DNA of 64,000 nt from assembly GCF_000524195.1 (NCBI RefSeq), contig NW_020170408.1, positions 89,672-153,671 of the forward strand, written 5' to 3'. The notes below the pieces were generated by a model. The model was given only the letters and a program-made list of their open reading frames with translations. It searched no databases and was not told where the DNA came from. The position numbers and the translations under genes are program-made. Below, one piece after another: positions 13,601 through 25,520 of the stretch. How positions within the stretch are numbered: the stretch's first letter is position 1; each line of letters opens with the position of its first letter. The DNA comes from Echinococcus granulosus. Its lineage: Eukaryota > Platyhelminthes > Cestoda > Cyclophyllidea > Taeniidae.

Positions 13601-16600
13601 AAAATGGCAACTTGAATAGCATCTCTAATGTCAACATGAACGGCGGTATCACGCCAATGATTCCACCGGGATCGAGGCATCAAGAGCTCGTGGCGTACAT
13701 CGAGGAGTCACCGTCACCGGACATCGTTATTGCCTATGTACAGGTGAGGCAAATCACTTCTACTGAGCTCTGAAATACCTCAAGAAATATCTTCATTGAT
13801 GTTACTTGACCACGAAGCTACTGCTAGGTAATAGGAGTGCCGGACTAAGAAGGTCAGAAATTTGAGACATCATCTTTAAGTAGATGGCCACATAAATCGC
13901 ATCATCATGCTGGAAGGCAAAGAGGCTAGGTTGTGATGCGACCTAGAAGTATTTGGCAATGTCTAATGGTGATGAAGGTCAGGTGTTGATGGACCACATT
14001 CTGGACGGAGGCAATCTCAGGTCTGTGGCCTTTCATTACGGACTACTGGAGGATTATCCCCTCCCGACAACAAAATCCCCCACTCTGTTTTTTCGCCCTA
14101 TTTGCGGTTGATTTACCACAACAGAGCAGGTGTTCCGTCTAAATCCAATGCCAAGATGCCAGATGGAGGGGATGGGGTGGAGAGGTTAATTGCTTCACGC
14201 AAACAAGTCCACAATCAGTGCCAGCTGTCCGCCAGGTCTCCTCCTCCTCCTCCCACCTCTCCTCTTATCCTTCCCATCTGTTAACCCCCAGAATTGGTGA
14301 CTCCTTACTTTTCTCCTTTCCCCTCCCTCTACTATGGCAAAACCGTCTAAATGATGTTGTTAGTTGATTCAAAAATGATGGGTGTTCATTTCAAACAGGG
14401 ACTAGGGGGTACTCGAACAACGGCAACGTTTTTAAAGAAGCAAAACAGTCCAGGCTTAATTTTTTCTCTTTTACCCTTCCTGATATGTAGATATAATAAA
14501 AAAGGAGATGTTACTGTGTTTGAGTTCTTCTGAAATAGACAGGATAGTTAGCATCAGTCGCTGAATCCCGGAGGCATCAAGTAGCCGAAGGCCTTGAATC
14601 TTTTGCCTGACACCATCCACTACCATCCAGATGCAACTAGAAATTAATGGATATGCGGTTTATCCCTCCATCACCCTTTAATTGAAGGTTTATTAGTGAT
14701 AGGACTGAATGCATTGGCCATAGTTTGATATACAAATCTCATTTTGACTTGAACACCCTTTTTAATTTCACGCGTGGAGGTTGTTTTTCCCTCGTCCCAA
14801 AAAATCCATCAACTAGGTGTTAAAAATTTCCCCCAACAGAGACAGCGTCAAAGGCTGCAGATTTAGCTGCTTTTGCTCATACTGATGAAGTGGTAGAAGA
14901 GGAACAGTGGCGGGCGGGGTGGACAGGAGGAGGAGGAGGATGGATGCAAGGTGGCAGCGGAATTTTTGTTCACCCGAGGCTACAGAGGTGGTGGTGGTGG
15001 TGGACACACGCAAACACACAAACCAACGGAGTTTTTTGTGTATGTGTTTGTGAGAGGAAAAAAGTCCCCTCAAAAGGCTTCTCTTCTCCTCCCTCCGACT
15101 TTTGCCCTTCTCCCCACCTCTCTCTCTCTCTCTACATCAGGGGTGTGAATTTTCTGCTGTGGCTCCTGACTATGTGTGAAGTGGATTTTCAACTTTCGGT
15201 GCTTTTACCAACTGGCAAGAAGGTCGCCACATGTGGAGACAAGAAGTATTTGATTAATTTTTTGGGGTTCTATTTCATGCATGAATAATTTTGCCAACGT
15301 CAAGGTCTAGAAGAAGTGCCTATTTCTCTTCGGTAGATTCATAGGGCGTCTGTTGAAACTGTGGACGATCATGAGTCAGCCTCATTGGTGGGGATCCACC
15401 AAACAAATTTCGTCGTTCCTATCGGTCACATTCAACTTTCCTTCACTCCTCGTGGTCATGATTGCTGCCAATGACGTCAGCATCTGCCACAGTGGTTTGA
15501 CAGGGTTTTGAAGTTGTCATTCAACTGCAGGCGATTGTCAATGAAGCTTCGGCCTAATTGTTCCTCTCCTTGTCAAGCCAACTGATTTGACAGATGGATT
15601 AATTAACAGCAGTTCCAAGCTATCACGATTCCAGCCACCATTGACAGATCAGATCCAAATAGTCACATCCGCCTTTGAAGAACTGCCAACCCTCCCTCAC
15701 TTGCCTATTGACAAATTCTATTTGTACTTTGCTCTTCATTTTCGTGCATTTCTATGGTTTGTAGTCAAATGGAACGTCTGGACTGTGCTTTCTCTCCCTC
15801 TACCCCCACACCACACCCCACCTCTCAAACCACATCTGCCACCGTCAATGCGACCATCTTGGACCAGTAGGTCTTGCGCTCCTCACAACCACTCACGTAC
15901 ACGCAGACAGACAGATGCTACGCTCACAACAGCCAAGATTTGATTGACACCTCTGGTGCAGCTGCCGCATCTACCTTCTCCACATACAAAGCCACGAGGA
16001 CAAGAACGGGAACAGCTGCAGTGTCAGAAAGAAGTAGTAGCGTGACAAATTTACTCACGGGTGTTCAAAAAGTCGTTCCCTACGAACATTTTAAAAGTGT
16101 GAAATCCTATTTTGAACCCACACTGTAATGTTTGACACATTGAGTACTGGCGTCACATATATGTGACGCAAAATCTCACCCCCTCACTCCATTTCATTAG
16201 CCGATTTTAGTAGCAAAAATATGTGTAAAATCGCCGTAGATCGCCAACAAGACAGCTAAATTGCTAAAGGATGTTGTGTTACCAAGGCAACAATGCTACA
16301 TCCGTTGGAGTGGTCAGTCCGTTAGTGCGCGTGTCGGAAAACCCAGGCCCGAGATGCACACGCACCATCAAAACCCCCTCTAGAACATTCCTTCTATTCT
16401 CTTTTCTGCCTCCTTGTTAAAGTGTCTATCGACAAAAAAGAAGCGAGTGAGGCTCTGAAACAGAACCCATCACAGCTGGCACCGTCAGCGATCTTGTCGG
16501 GTCGGTGGGAAAAAAAACACACAAAACCCAAAAGAAGCAGTGAAACCCTACAAAATGATGAATCATTCTTGCACTGTTAATGGTAAAAGACAGACGCCCA

Positions 16601-19600
16601 TCCAGCTTTCCTCCCTCCCTTTTGCCCATCTCTCTCCCCCTTTTTCGGCGGTTGCTTGTTGTGGCAAGAAAGAGGATTTTTGATGGAAAGAGAAAAGAAG
16701 AAATGGGAGAAGAGGTAGGAGGAGGAGAGAAAGTGCTTTCTCTGTTGGCAAACTGCTTTCGGGATAGGATCGGATTTCACCTGCTGAGTCAGTGCTTCCT
16801 TTTGGAAAGGCAAATGACAGATGATGGAGTTACTTGCCCCATGCCCATTATTTCCCTTAACTTTCTTCCCTTCCCTTCCCTCCCCTCCTCTCCTACTCCC
16901 TTGAGCTGCGACTTAAGTCACTACACAACAAAGCGGGGCTTTCCGCTGCTGTAGTGGGATGCACTTTCCAGGGTCCTGCTTCCAGATCGAACCTTAGGTC
17001 AAGAAAATTGTCAAGTTCCTGCTCTAATCCTTTGTCGGTTGCATACGAGGTGCGCTACCTGTAAAGGCTTCATTCCCCAGAAGGCGGTTATTCCGCAATC
17101 CGTTGAGGGGCTCCGCCAACCACAGCCGTTGCCTTTGCTCTCAACAACGAACAAAGGATGTCCGACACATCGCGTGCTCCCTCCTCCAAAGCCTAAGCTC
17201 ATCCGCCGTCTCGGAGCTGCCTTGGCGATATTTATCTCGACTTCAAGTGACACCTGGTCAAATCGCTAAAAGGACTCTTTTATTCTACGAAATTTCAAAA
17301 TTTTCTACATAACTGTCACCTAGGAAAAGAAAGCAATATTCATTTCCCCCTTAGAAATTAGTCCTTTGCTTTTGTACCATGCGGAAATTTTGTTTTTGCT
17401 TTTAACGCGTGCTCATTCAACCGCGGTCACCCCATCAAAGCAACATATGCGCACCTTGTCGTTTCATTATGTTACACTGCTCCCATTTACTCATTTCCCC
17501 TCCACAGGTATGCGCACATTAGTCAGTTTTCCCCCGTTGTCATGGTTGCATTGTTGTACCCCTCCCACGCCGATTGGCCGCCTCAAGGTCACGTGGACTG
17601 TTCCGTGTTTTAGGTCTCGGATAAGGATGAGAATGGTGAAGATCAGGTTGAATGCCATCTGGGAGCCCGTGACAACTTTACACTTCAAGCTGACTCCTCT
17701 TCCTCTGGTGGCAAGATGGATCACTTCGGATTCGAGACGGCCTCCCTGAATGAGCGGGCGAGTAGGCGAATCAGTGAGTATCGAGTTTTGGCTAAGGTTC
17801 CCTCGGGAGGTGACCAGTCGACAGGTGAGGCATCAAGCCTTCAAGATCGCCTGGATCGTGAGACCACACCGAGTCAGTTGCTCACCATAATCTGTGAGGA
17901 TCGGAATGGTAATCATGCGGAGATACGAATTCGTTTACATCTCCTCGATATCAACGATAATCCGCCACGATTCCTCAACGATAGCTACTTCAACTTCTCG
18001 CTCGCTGAGAACCGCGAACCAGTAGGGAATCAACAAGTTTGGCTAGGTAGAGTGCAGGCTGTGGATCCAGATTTGGGCGAGAATGCCAGGATTTCGTATC
18101 ACCTCGCTCCGGATCAGAGCGCGCATCTTGATGGCCAATTCGGATCGAGTCCGCAACAGCTCTTTCGTGTTCAACCAGACACTGGGGATATCTACGCACA
18201 AGTCAGTTTGGATCGTGAAAATGCGCCTGAGAATGGTGTGTACAGCTTTAATGTCCTTGCTATGGATCATGGAAAGCCTCAGCAACTCACCGGTACAGCT
18301 CGAGTAGATGTGACCGTCTTGGATGTGAATGACTGGCCACCAGAATTCACTCGAGACATCTACACATTCGAGGTGCCTGAAGACCTTGAACTTCGTGAGG
18401 TCGTGGGAGTTGTAGAGGCTGTTGATAGGGATGCAACTGCTGGAGCAAATTCCATCACATACCACCTCAATCCACCTCGTGCTGGATTGGTTCAACGATC
18501 CTTGAAGAATGAGACAGTGGAACGCAGGAAACGTGACTCCATGATGCAACAACAACAGCAGCCTCTATTCATGCCACATTTAGAGCCATCCAAAGTGAGG
18601 GATGAAAGACCACTTTCCTACTTTTCCATCGACAGTCGAACTGGAGAGATTCGGGTTATACGAAAGCTCGATCGTGAATCCAACGGCTACTTTACCTTTG
18701 AAGTCCTGGCAATCGACTCCCTATTGGCTGGATCATCCGCCCAGTCGATCTTACCATCCCAACCGTCACAGCCTACTAGACGAGGCTTCAAGGGTGGTGA
18801 AGTGTTCACGGCAACTGCAACAGTCGTGGTGACACTGACAGATGTCAACGACAATGCGCCCGAGTTCCGCTATCCCAACACGTCAATCCTCCTTCACATG
18901 GCGCCAGGCGAGACCCTGGGCCACAAAATTCTAACCGTGCAAGCTGTAGATGCTGACTATGGGGAGAATGCACGCATCTCGTATAGCATTCGTTCCGAGA
19001 TCCCCATTCCACAGGATGGACCGGGAACCGGCAACTTCGCGATCGACGAGACCAGTGGACTCATCTTTCTTACAAGGTAGGAGAAATAAAAGGAAATTGT
19101 TCTTTTCTCTTTTCTCTCCTTTCCCTCTTTCCTAGTTAATTAAAGCGAGGAGATAAAGCTTTGCCTAATCCCCCTACCTTTGGGAGGATTAGGTCATAAC
19201 CCCCACCCACTCCCACGATTATCCAGTAAAATCTTAATGCGTCATTTCCATTGTTTTCACCGGATTAAATTTCAGATACAAAAATTGCTTTCTTGAGGAA
19301 ATAGTTATATAGAACGCCTTTTTGATGAGCCATTTTTGAGGGGAAAAGTATATTTTGCTTCTGGAAGAAGAAAAAAAGATAAGACAGAAACCTATCCCCA
19401 TGTTTGTCCTCTTTTATCAACTATCTACTTGACATGTGATTGTTTAATGTCAAGACGAGGAGATAGTCATCACCTTGGAGATCTGAGAAACATCGTAAGG
19501 GAAAAAGGAGGCATTATTTCCGTCCCTTCCTCATACTACCCGGCTTAAGGTGTGTCGTCCGTCCGGTGAGAATGACAAGGGGCACCTTCTGACCGATTCA

Positions 19601-22600
19601 CCGGTTCCAGCTGTTTCGGAGGAGCTGATTGATGTGGACAGTGAGTGTGCATAGCAATGTCTACTGGGCAAAAGCGATGATGACGTTAGTCCATGTCACG
19701 TCATGTGGCAACCAGTTCCTAGATGGATTTCACCTCCTTTCTGACGCGTAATCCTAAAACTTCTTCATGATCGAGAAGAAGGCGATCTTCCAGATTGCAA
19801 AACAAACAGATACGAAGGAATTGTTGCCAAAAGCTTCCCCCTTCAAACTCCTTGTAAAGGTAGATTCATGGTGTCGAGCAACTGGCATTTTACTGACCAA
19901 CTGACCGTGTATCTCTGTGTTAAAGTGCATATGAACAGCACAACACACTTTAAAAGGACAGACATTTCCCAAGAATTCTTTCCACCTAATTAATAACAAA
20001 GGAGGAACTGTGGGAACCTTTTTTTCCATCATATGACGCCTTAGAGGCGTGTATAACTATTTGGATGGGGCGCTACTCATAACCTTGAAAGTAGTATCTG
20101 GAATGCCCCAAATTCACGAGGGACGAGAATAGAATCGACTTCTGGAGAAGGTACTACTTATGGTTTCAAAAGTAGTGTCCAGAAAGCATCAATCTCAGAC
20201 GACTACTTTGATTGCCTACCACAAGGGAGTATCGAAGTGATCCCTCAGAGAATACGCCGCTTATAACTTTAGAAGTAGTATTCCAGCGGCAGCAAATTCA
20301 GCTGTTGGGAAGGTTGCTACTTACGGCTTTATAAGTAGCGCCCAACATGCGTCAAATGTAATTGCTTCATCACAAGTGCCAGATGGCAGCCAGCCGAGTC
20401 ATGAAAACGAGTCATTCCCCTTTTTCTGTAAGTAGCTTCCCTGCAGCGTAAAAGGGGCATTTTTCCCCCCAAAAAGGCTGCTTACAGCGCAATAACGAGG
20501 CTCTTTTTTCCCAGAAGGGCAGCTGACCCCAATTTTAGCGATGCTTTTTTTTATCGTATTTTATCTTCTTGTCAAGGAGAAGAAATAGCCTGGTTTCAGG
20601 CCTCTTCTAGGTTGATAAGATGATTCAACCCTTGGATGGATTTTGGCAAGACAGGTAGAAAGGGGAGGCATTTAGCACCACTGTGATAAACGAAGCAGCC
20701 TGTGGATCGTGTTGAAGAGCCTCGATGGCTAAGACTGCCTTTCTAGGCACAGTGAAATTTGCTTGCAGATGGCGTAAGGGGGAGAGGGAGGGAAGGAGGG
20801 GTCGAAAAATGGAGGGCCAATCAGTCAAAATACATCCAGAATATGTTTCCTGATGCTTTAGAACCGAAAAGAGGGGGAAAAGGTGTTTATTCACGTAAGG
20901 AGATTTGACGAGCCGAGAGGGGGACCGATTAACCTGAGACAGCAAACTTCCACCTCCAGCGTATGATTCATCACGCCAAGGAGCTTGTTCCTTGGTAGGT
21001 GCGAGGTTTCCTCGAGGAATAGAACAACTCTTCAGATTTTCTTCAGGCAAAATGTTTTTTCCCTGCTCATTTTTTTAAAAGCAAACACGAGTTATTGAGT
21101 TGATATGACTCGTTTGACCTATGCGACAGAATCACAAGGTTCTCTTTGAATTTATAACCCATTTTAGGAAGGAGACTGAACTGGGATATTCCTGATACTT
21201 TCCGATTGCGAGTGCGAGCTTTCAGGAGCGATAAATCACGTCAGGTGAAGTTTTTGGACGGACTCAACGCATCGCCACATTGACAAGCAACTAATCAAGC
21301 CTCATGGAAAGCGTTAGGGACAGGCATAAATTATTTTTCCCTTCCATGATCGATGGTGTCTGTTTGACATGAAGTGACTAAGACAGGGAAGCATGGCAGG
21401 TGAGGGGAGGGAGAGAGGAGGTGGAGATTAATGAGGTGAAGAGAGGAGGATGGCAAGACGAGAGAGAGGTAATGATGGTGGGGTTTCGGAGCTCAGATTT
21501 GACTGACTTGATGGTCAATGTCACATGCATGATCGGAGGAGCCTTATCAACTACCTGTCTACGGCTGACATTCATATGCATCCACAAGGGCTGACAAATG
21601 AACTCGCATTGCTCCTACCAATGACAGCGAAGGGATTGGCACTGAGGTTCCTCCTGATGTTTTTTGCATCTGAATACATGTCACTGTCTTTCACCTGTCA
21701 TTGTCCAATTGTTCTCTTTTAGTTCCTTTTTTTCTTCTAGATGATTTAAATCCCAAAAATCATACGTGTCTCATTTAAGTTTCTTTAAGAAAGTTTGAGC
21801 GTCACATATATGTGACGCTGGTAGCAAACATCTTAAAAAAACGCAGAACTCGGCTCATCCGAGTTTATTTGCATGGGACAGTAATTCGAGATTATTGATT
21901 ATGTATTTTTACTTTGAAGACCCATTCAAGGACCCGTGAACCACCGTCTTGTCATCGAAGCCTGCGACCACGGTGGCCAACCAAAGTGTGTCTCCTCACC
22001 GGCCATCCAAATCGCCGTTTCTGAGGACGCAAAACTCGTTGGTGGTAGTGTTGGCAGTGGAGGCAACGTTGCTGGTAATGGCGGCGGTGGTGGAGCTATC
22101 AACGGCGGAGGCGGTGTGGGAGGCCGCGCCCTTGACCGCAGTGACGTCTCCGGTTCGGACCATCGATTCAACAACTTGGATGGTTTCTACGACAGTCTCT
22201 ATGACCACAATCCGCCACATCGTGTTGAAGTTATTGCAGCTTGTTTAGTGGTTGTGTTCGGAGTCCTCCTTCTAGCTGCTATTGTCCTCGTCTGTCTACT
22301 CAAACGACGACCTCTTGTGAACGGTCAGCAGAGACCGAATCACCAAAATCAGCAGCATCAAGGGAGGCTCGACTACACCTGCACTCCACTCTGGAACTGT
22401 CAGTGGTCGTTCTTCCGACATCAGAAAAGTACTAACGCGAAAAGAAACGCACAGCATTACGTACCGACGCAGACTCAAGAAGTCTTGAATGATCCAAGAT
22501 TCTCTGATGGTCAAAGCATTGAATCCTCAGTGGCTAAAGGTGGTTTTCCATGTGTCCACGCACCCATGTAGTGCCTTTCCATCATAATCACTGTCCTTCT

Positions 22601-23483
22601 GCATCTTTACAGGAATGATCTCCACTGATTCCATCACAAACACACTGGAGGAGGAGAAGAAGCCTCTTTACTATGATGTAAGTGATTGGACTTCTTTCCG
22701 TCAGAAGAAGACCTCTTTTTACCTTCTATGCTCCACTTCCAGGGTCTTGGAGTGCTAGCACTCGATGCCATGGCTTCAAGAGGGCTTCGACATCCAGTCG
22801 AGTATTCCACTGGTGAGGGTGGTGGTGGCGGCGGAGGAATGCCAGTCCCTGTAGTTTTCACTGGACATCCTCCTCGTGTCTACGGAACCCTTCCAGTCGT
22901 GTCTACAATCCTTTCCGATGGTCAGACCGCCACCAATACCCTCGTAGCTAGACCCGGTTTTCAACCCCGATCCGGAAGAGGTCATCCAACCAACGTAACT
23001 CCCCCCTCTCCCGACTATCAAAGTCTTGATCAACTCGCCGCACGCCCAATATGGCAGGCAGGTCCCCACCACGGTGTAGACATGTTCGTGGGTTCACCAC
23101 GCACCAGTCGTCCAATTAACAACAACTCCGTCTCCTCCTCCTCCACAAGCTATGGATGTCTCATCGATCCCCCCTGCATCAACACCCCACGTCGAAATAA
23201 CCACTACGAAGTATCATCCAGCAGTGGTGGTCGTCCGCGTCAGCGAAGTGCTACATTAGGACGTCTCGGTGCTATGACAGAAGAACCCGAGGCAGGCGAA
23301 AACGATGGAACAACTGGACCAATAGGCGGAAAGAGAGGAGGAGTGTTAACAGGTGGAGGTAGCGTCACTACAAGGTCTTACTCCCAGCTGCAGGCAACCT
23401 CTGGAGTGGAGACTGATGCTGTGGAAAGGGATCGACCAACACGTTATACTTATCAGGCGATTCGGGAAGCCAGTTTTGTGTAG
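7611..23483 (+). CDS. Protocadherin, seven cadherin repeats, single-pass membrane protein
   Basis: Calcium-dependent cell-adhesion receptor. Six exons join without a frame break: 7611-8753, 13486-13743, 17614-19076, 21920-22539, 22613-22677 and 22743-23483 (TAG stop), giving 1429 aa. All donors are GT and all acceptors AG. The ATG at 7611 begins a leucine-rich signal peptide (about residues 1-22). Calcium-linker motifs end the repeats: DINDNAP at 145, DVNDHVP at 274, DYNDEPP at 406, DINDNPP at 579, DVNDWPP at 704 and DVNDNAP at 877. A seventh repeat (about 886-985) has a degenerate end. A glycine-rich linker leads to a transmembrane helix at about 1059-1082, then KRR and a 347-aa tail with no motif I recognise. 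The protocadherin-type DKDENGE sequence opens repeat 4. A glutamine run (QQQQQ) interrupts repeat 6. The closest vertebrate architecture is delta-1 protocadherin (seven repeats), but orthology is not shown. Confidence 0.93.
8754..13485 (+). other. Protocadherin intron 1 (4.7 kb)
   Basis: Bounded by donor GTGCGT and acceptor TTTCAG, and phase 0 on both sides. It separates the two halves of cadherin repeat 3. Inside are a cytosine run at 9975-9986, a GGAC/GGAT-rich run near 10621-10670, a TTC triplet run near 9455, and palindrome P2. Open frames inside it have no recognisable product. Confidence 0.8.
11509..11528. repeat. 20-bp dispersed palindrome, copy P2
   Basis: GCGTCACATATACGTGACAG, close to the perfect form. 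It lies in protocadherin intron 1, about 2 kb upstream of exon 2. Confidence 0.7.
13744..17613 (+). other. Protocadherin intron 2 (3.9 kb)
   Basis: Donor GTGAGG, acceptor GTTTTAG, phase 0. It contains a GGT/GTG triplet run near 14986-15003, a CT run near 15120-15132, and palindrome P3. No coding sequence was recognised on either strand. Confidence 0.8.
16150..16169. repeat. 20-bp dispersed palindrome, copy P3 (perfect)
   Basis: GCGTCACATATATGTGACGC, fully self-complementary over 20 bases, in protocadherin intron 2. Confidence 0.85.
20073..20338. repeat. Cluster of four 22-nt inverted repeats (hairpin-like)
   Basis: Elements at 20073-20094, 20154-20175, 20257-20278 and 20317-20338 are each exactly 22 nt. 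Each starts CTACTTA (or a close variant) and ends AAGTAG, with an eight- to nine-base centre. All are on the same strand, and each is followed by a related tail of the type TRTCCAGAAAGC. Spacing between starts is 81, 103 and 60 bases, so this is not a simple tandem array. Each could fold as a short hairpin in the pre-mRNA or act as a paired protein-binding site. Function unknown. Confidence 0.6.
21799..21818. repeat. 20-bp dispersed palindrome, copy P4 (perfect)
   Basis: GCGTCACATATATGTGACGC, identical to P3, about 100 bases upstream of protocadherin exon 4. The right flank continues CTGG in phase with several other copies. Confidence 0.85.
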
Positions 23484-25019
23484 ACTGTGGGGGTGTGTTG
23501 GAGGGTGGAAGGGGGGGGGAGGCGAGAGTTGAGAGACGTGTACATAGGGCAAGCTATTTTAACCTCCATATCCCTTGTAACCATAGCTGATTTCCTCGAG
23601 TGTATTACCGTCTGTCTATTATAACTTGCTCTACTTGTGACCTTCTTCAGTTGGGTTTTCCGGAGTGGGGGGGGGGGCGGGGAGAAGGAGGAGGATGGTG
23701 ACGGAGGGAGTGGGATCATACCTTGAGAAAAAAAGAACTACAACTATGTTTTATATACAATTTTTCCTCATTCAGGCCTCCAATTGGATTTAGCAGGGGG
23801 GGGGGGGGGAGCGGGTTGGAGGGAAGATGCTAGGACAGTGTGGGCGGTGGGGGAAGTACTAGGGTATGCGTCTCTCTGTCTCAAACTCGCAGGCCCTATC
23901 AACGTCTCCTTGATTCGGGTGAAAAATATGGAAAAGAGTAGTGCAGTTCTCCATATACCTTGATGTTTGATATTGGTGGTGGTAACGGGGATGGCGGGAG
24001 CAGAGAAGCCTTTTTTTGCCTTTGAGAAGTTCCTTCCTTTTGAAAGTCTTTTCTCAGTTCCTGAGTTCTTCTAGCTGTCACCACTGCCCAAATGACATGC
24101 ATAACAAAGTGCGGGTGGAGAAGGGGGAGGGGGAGGACTGAGGTAGGGGGGGTGCGGGAGTGAATTTGGAATCAACGCATTTAAGACGCAATTTACTAAT
24201 CGTAATTACCTCGGGCCTTCCGAGCACTCACCTCAAAGCATTGGAAAATAAGCGGGGAAAAAAACATGTAAGGCTAAATTGAAGGCATTGGAGCAGGGCC
24301 CACCCCCCGCCCCTCCTCTTCTTCTACCACTCTCTCTCCTCAAGGAAGAGGAGAGAGCAGTCCTGACCGCAGCACACCGAAATGTCACCAAAAGAGGGTG
24401 ACTCTTGCAGGAGGACAAAACGCGCAAAAAACGCAGAACAACGCGGTTGTCAAAAGGTGCGTCTACACACTTTGACAATCATCAAGGCACCGGAGTAAGA
24501 GATCTACTGAATAACCTGAGGATATGAAACCCAACACCTTCGTGTTGATGCTAAAACGATGTCCCCACGACTGGGGAGAGGGATGACAAACAGAGTATAG
24601 CCAAACCTTCCAGACTGTTGACGACATTCAGAGCAATTCAACATTACCGACCACCAAGGAAAAAGGTAGCATTGTCATCCCCTCTCCCTGTCTTGAGATG
24701 ATCGAAGCGATAGGAGTAACCGTTGGGAAAGTTGATGACGATGCCCAAGAGATTGACTACGTGGATACTTCGTCAATCCCCTCGGTGTGGCCTCTGAGAT
24801 CTAGATGTCGCCTCGCGGGATGTGGAACCCCTGCAGGATTTACTGAATCCTGCTGTTTCTTTTGACGAGTCCTTTGGTCCCAAGGTCATTCTACTACGTG
24901 TCCACCGCAGATAGGCACATTCCAAAGGCCTTTTGTCACCCGAGAAAAAATAAACGACAGCATACAACTTGGCATGCATGGGAAGTAAAAAACTCTACGG
25001 ATTCGTAGAACTGATCACC

Positions 25020-25520
25020 GAAAAGTTGGATGCTTCCCTGGAGTCTAGAACCTCAGAGACCTTGAAAACCTTCATCGATAGAACCTCTTCCGCACCGACG
25101 TGGTTTAACACGGCTCAGAGAGCCACACTGGTGAAGGCGACAGGCAAACCAGATCCAAAAGGGCAACTGACCTGACTTACTTAGCCTGCCAACTTGCCCA
25201 GAGGGATTCTCCAAACCAAGTCAACTTCCACTAGTCATTCCAATTCATGACCCAACTCTAGGACCACACGATAGAATGATACCTCCTCCTCCTCGGCCCT
25301 ACCAACTAAATGGCATCGTCTAGTCCTGGACAGTACAAAGCCTGGCGATTCTTTGCCCACAACCAAGTCTATAATGTCATGAATACAAAGGAGTCGACGA
25401 CGTTTGGCACTCACATAGAAAACAAATCTACCATTGTTACCATGACAACTAAACGATTCACAGGTTAGCCTTTGAAGTGCCGACTGCTTTGTGATGGTGG
25501 AAGCGGTAGAGTGACCAAGG
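25020..25520 (+). repeat. Dispersed direct repeat, copy 1
   Basis: Diverged but collinear with 30890-31480. Shared landmarks include CAGTACAAAGCCTGGC followed by a related downstream stretch, GATCCAAAAGGGCAACTGACCTGA against GATTCAAAAGGACAACGGACC, and GCCTTTGAARTGCCGA near the right end. No coding capacity or terminal structure was recognised, so the element type is unknown. Confidence 0.6.

Larger units (their letters stand above)
19077..21919 (+). other. Protocadherin intron 3 (2.8 kb)
   Basis: Donor AAG|GTAGGA; acceptor TTTGAAG with exon 4 starting at 21920. Phase 2 fits exactly, so the last cadherin repeat reads LIFLTR then PIQGPVNHRLVIEACD. It contains the cluster of four 22-nt inverted repeats (20073-20338) and palindrome P4 about 100 bases before exon 4. 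A 141-codon open frame on the minus strand (20625-21050) has no recognisable product. Confidence 0.75.

Noticed and set aside
19690..19712. GTCACGTCATGTGGCA as a possible tenth palindrome.
   Set aside because: The centre is one base short and both arms differ; it falls outside the family.
20625..21050. 141-codon open frame on the minus strand inside protocadherin intron 3.
   Set aside because: No recognisable motif, no splice context, and composition like the surrounding intron.
21172..21244. Possible extra protocadherin exon reading RLNWDIPDTFRLRVRAFR between an AG and a GT.
   Set aside because: It fits the phase of exon 3 and looks cadherin-like, but it ends in phase 0 and cannot join exon 4. 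Direct splicing from 19076 to 21920 gives a perfect cadherin repeat. A mutually exclusive or decayed exon remains possible.
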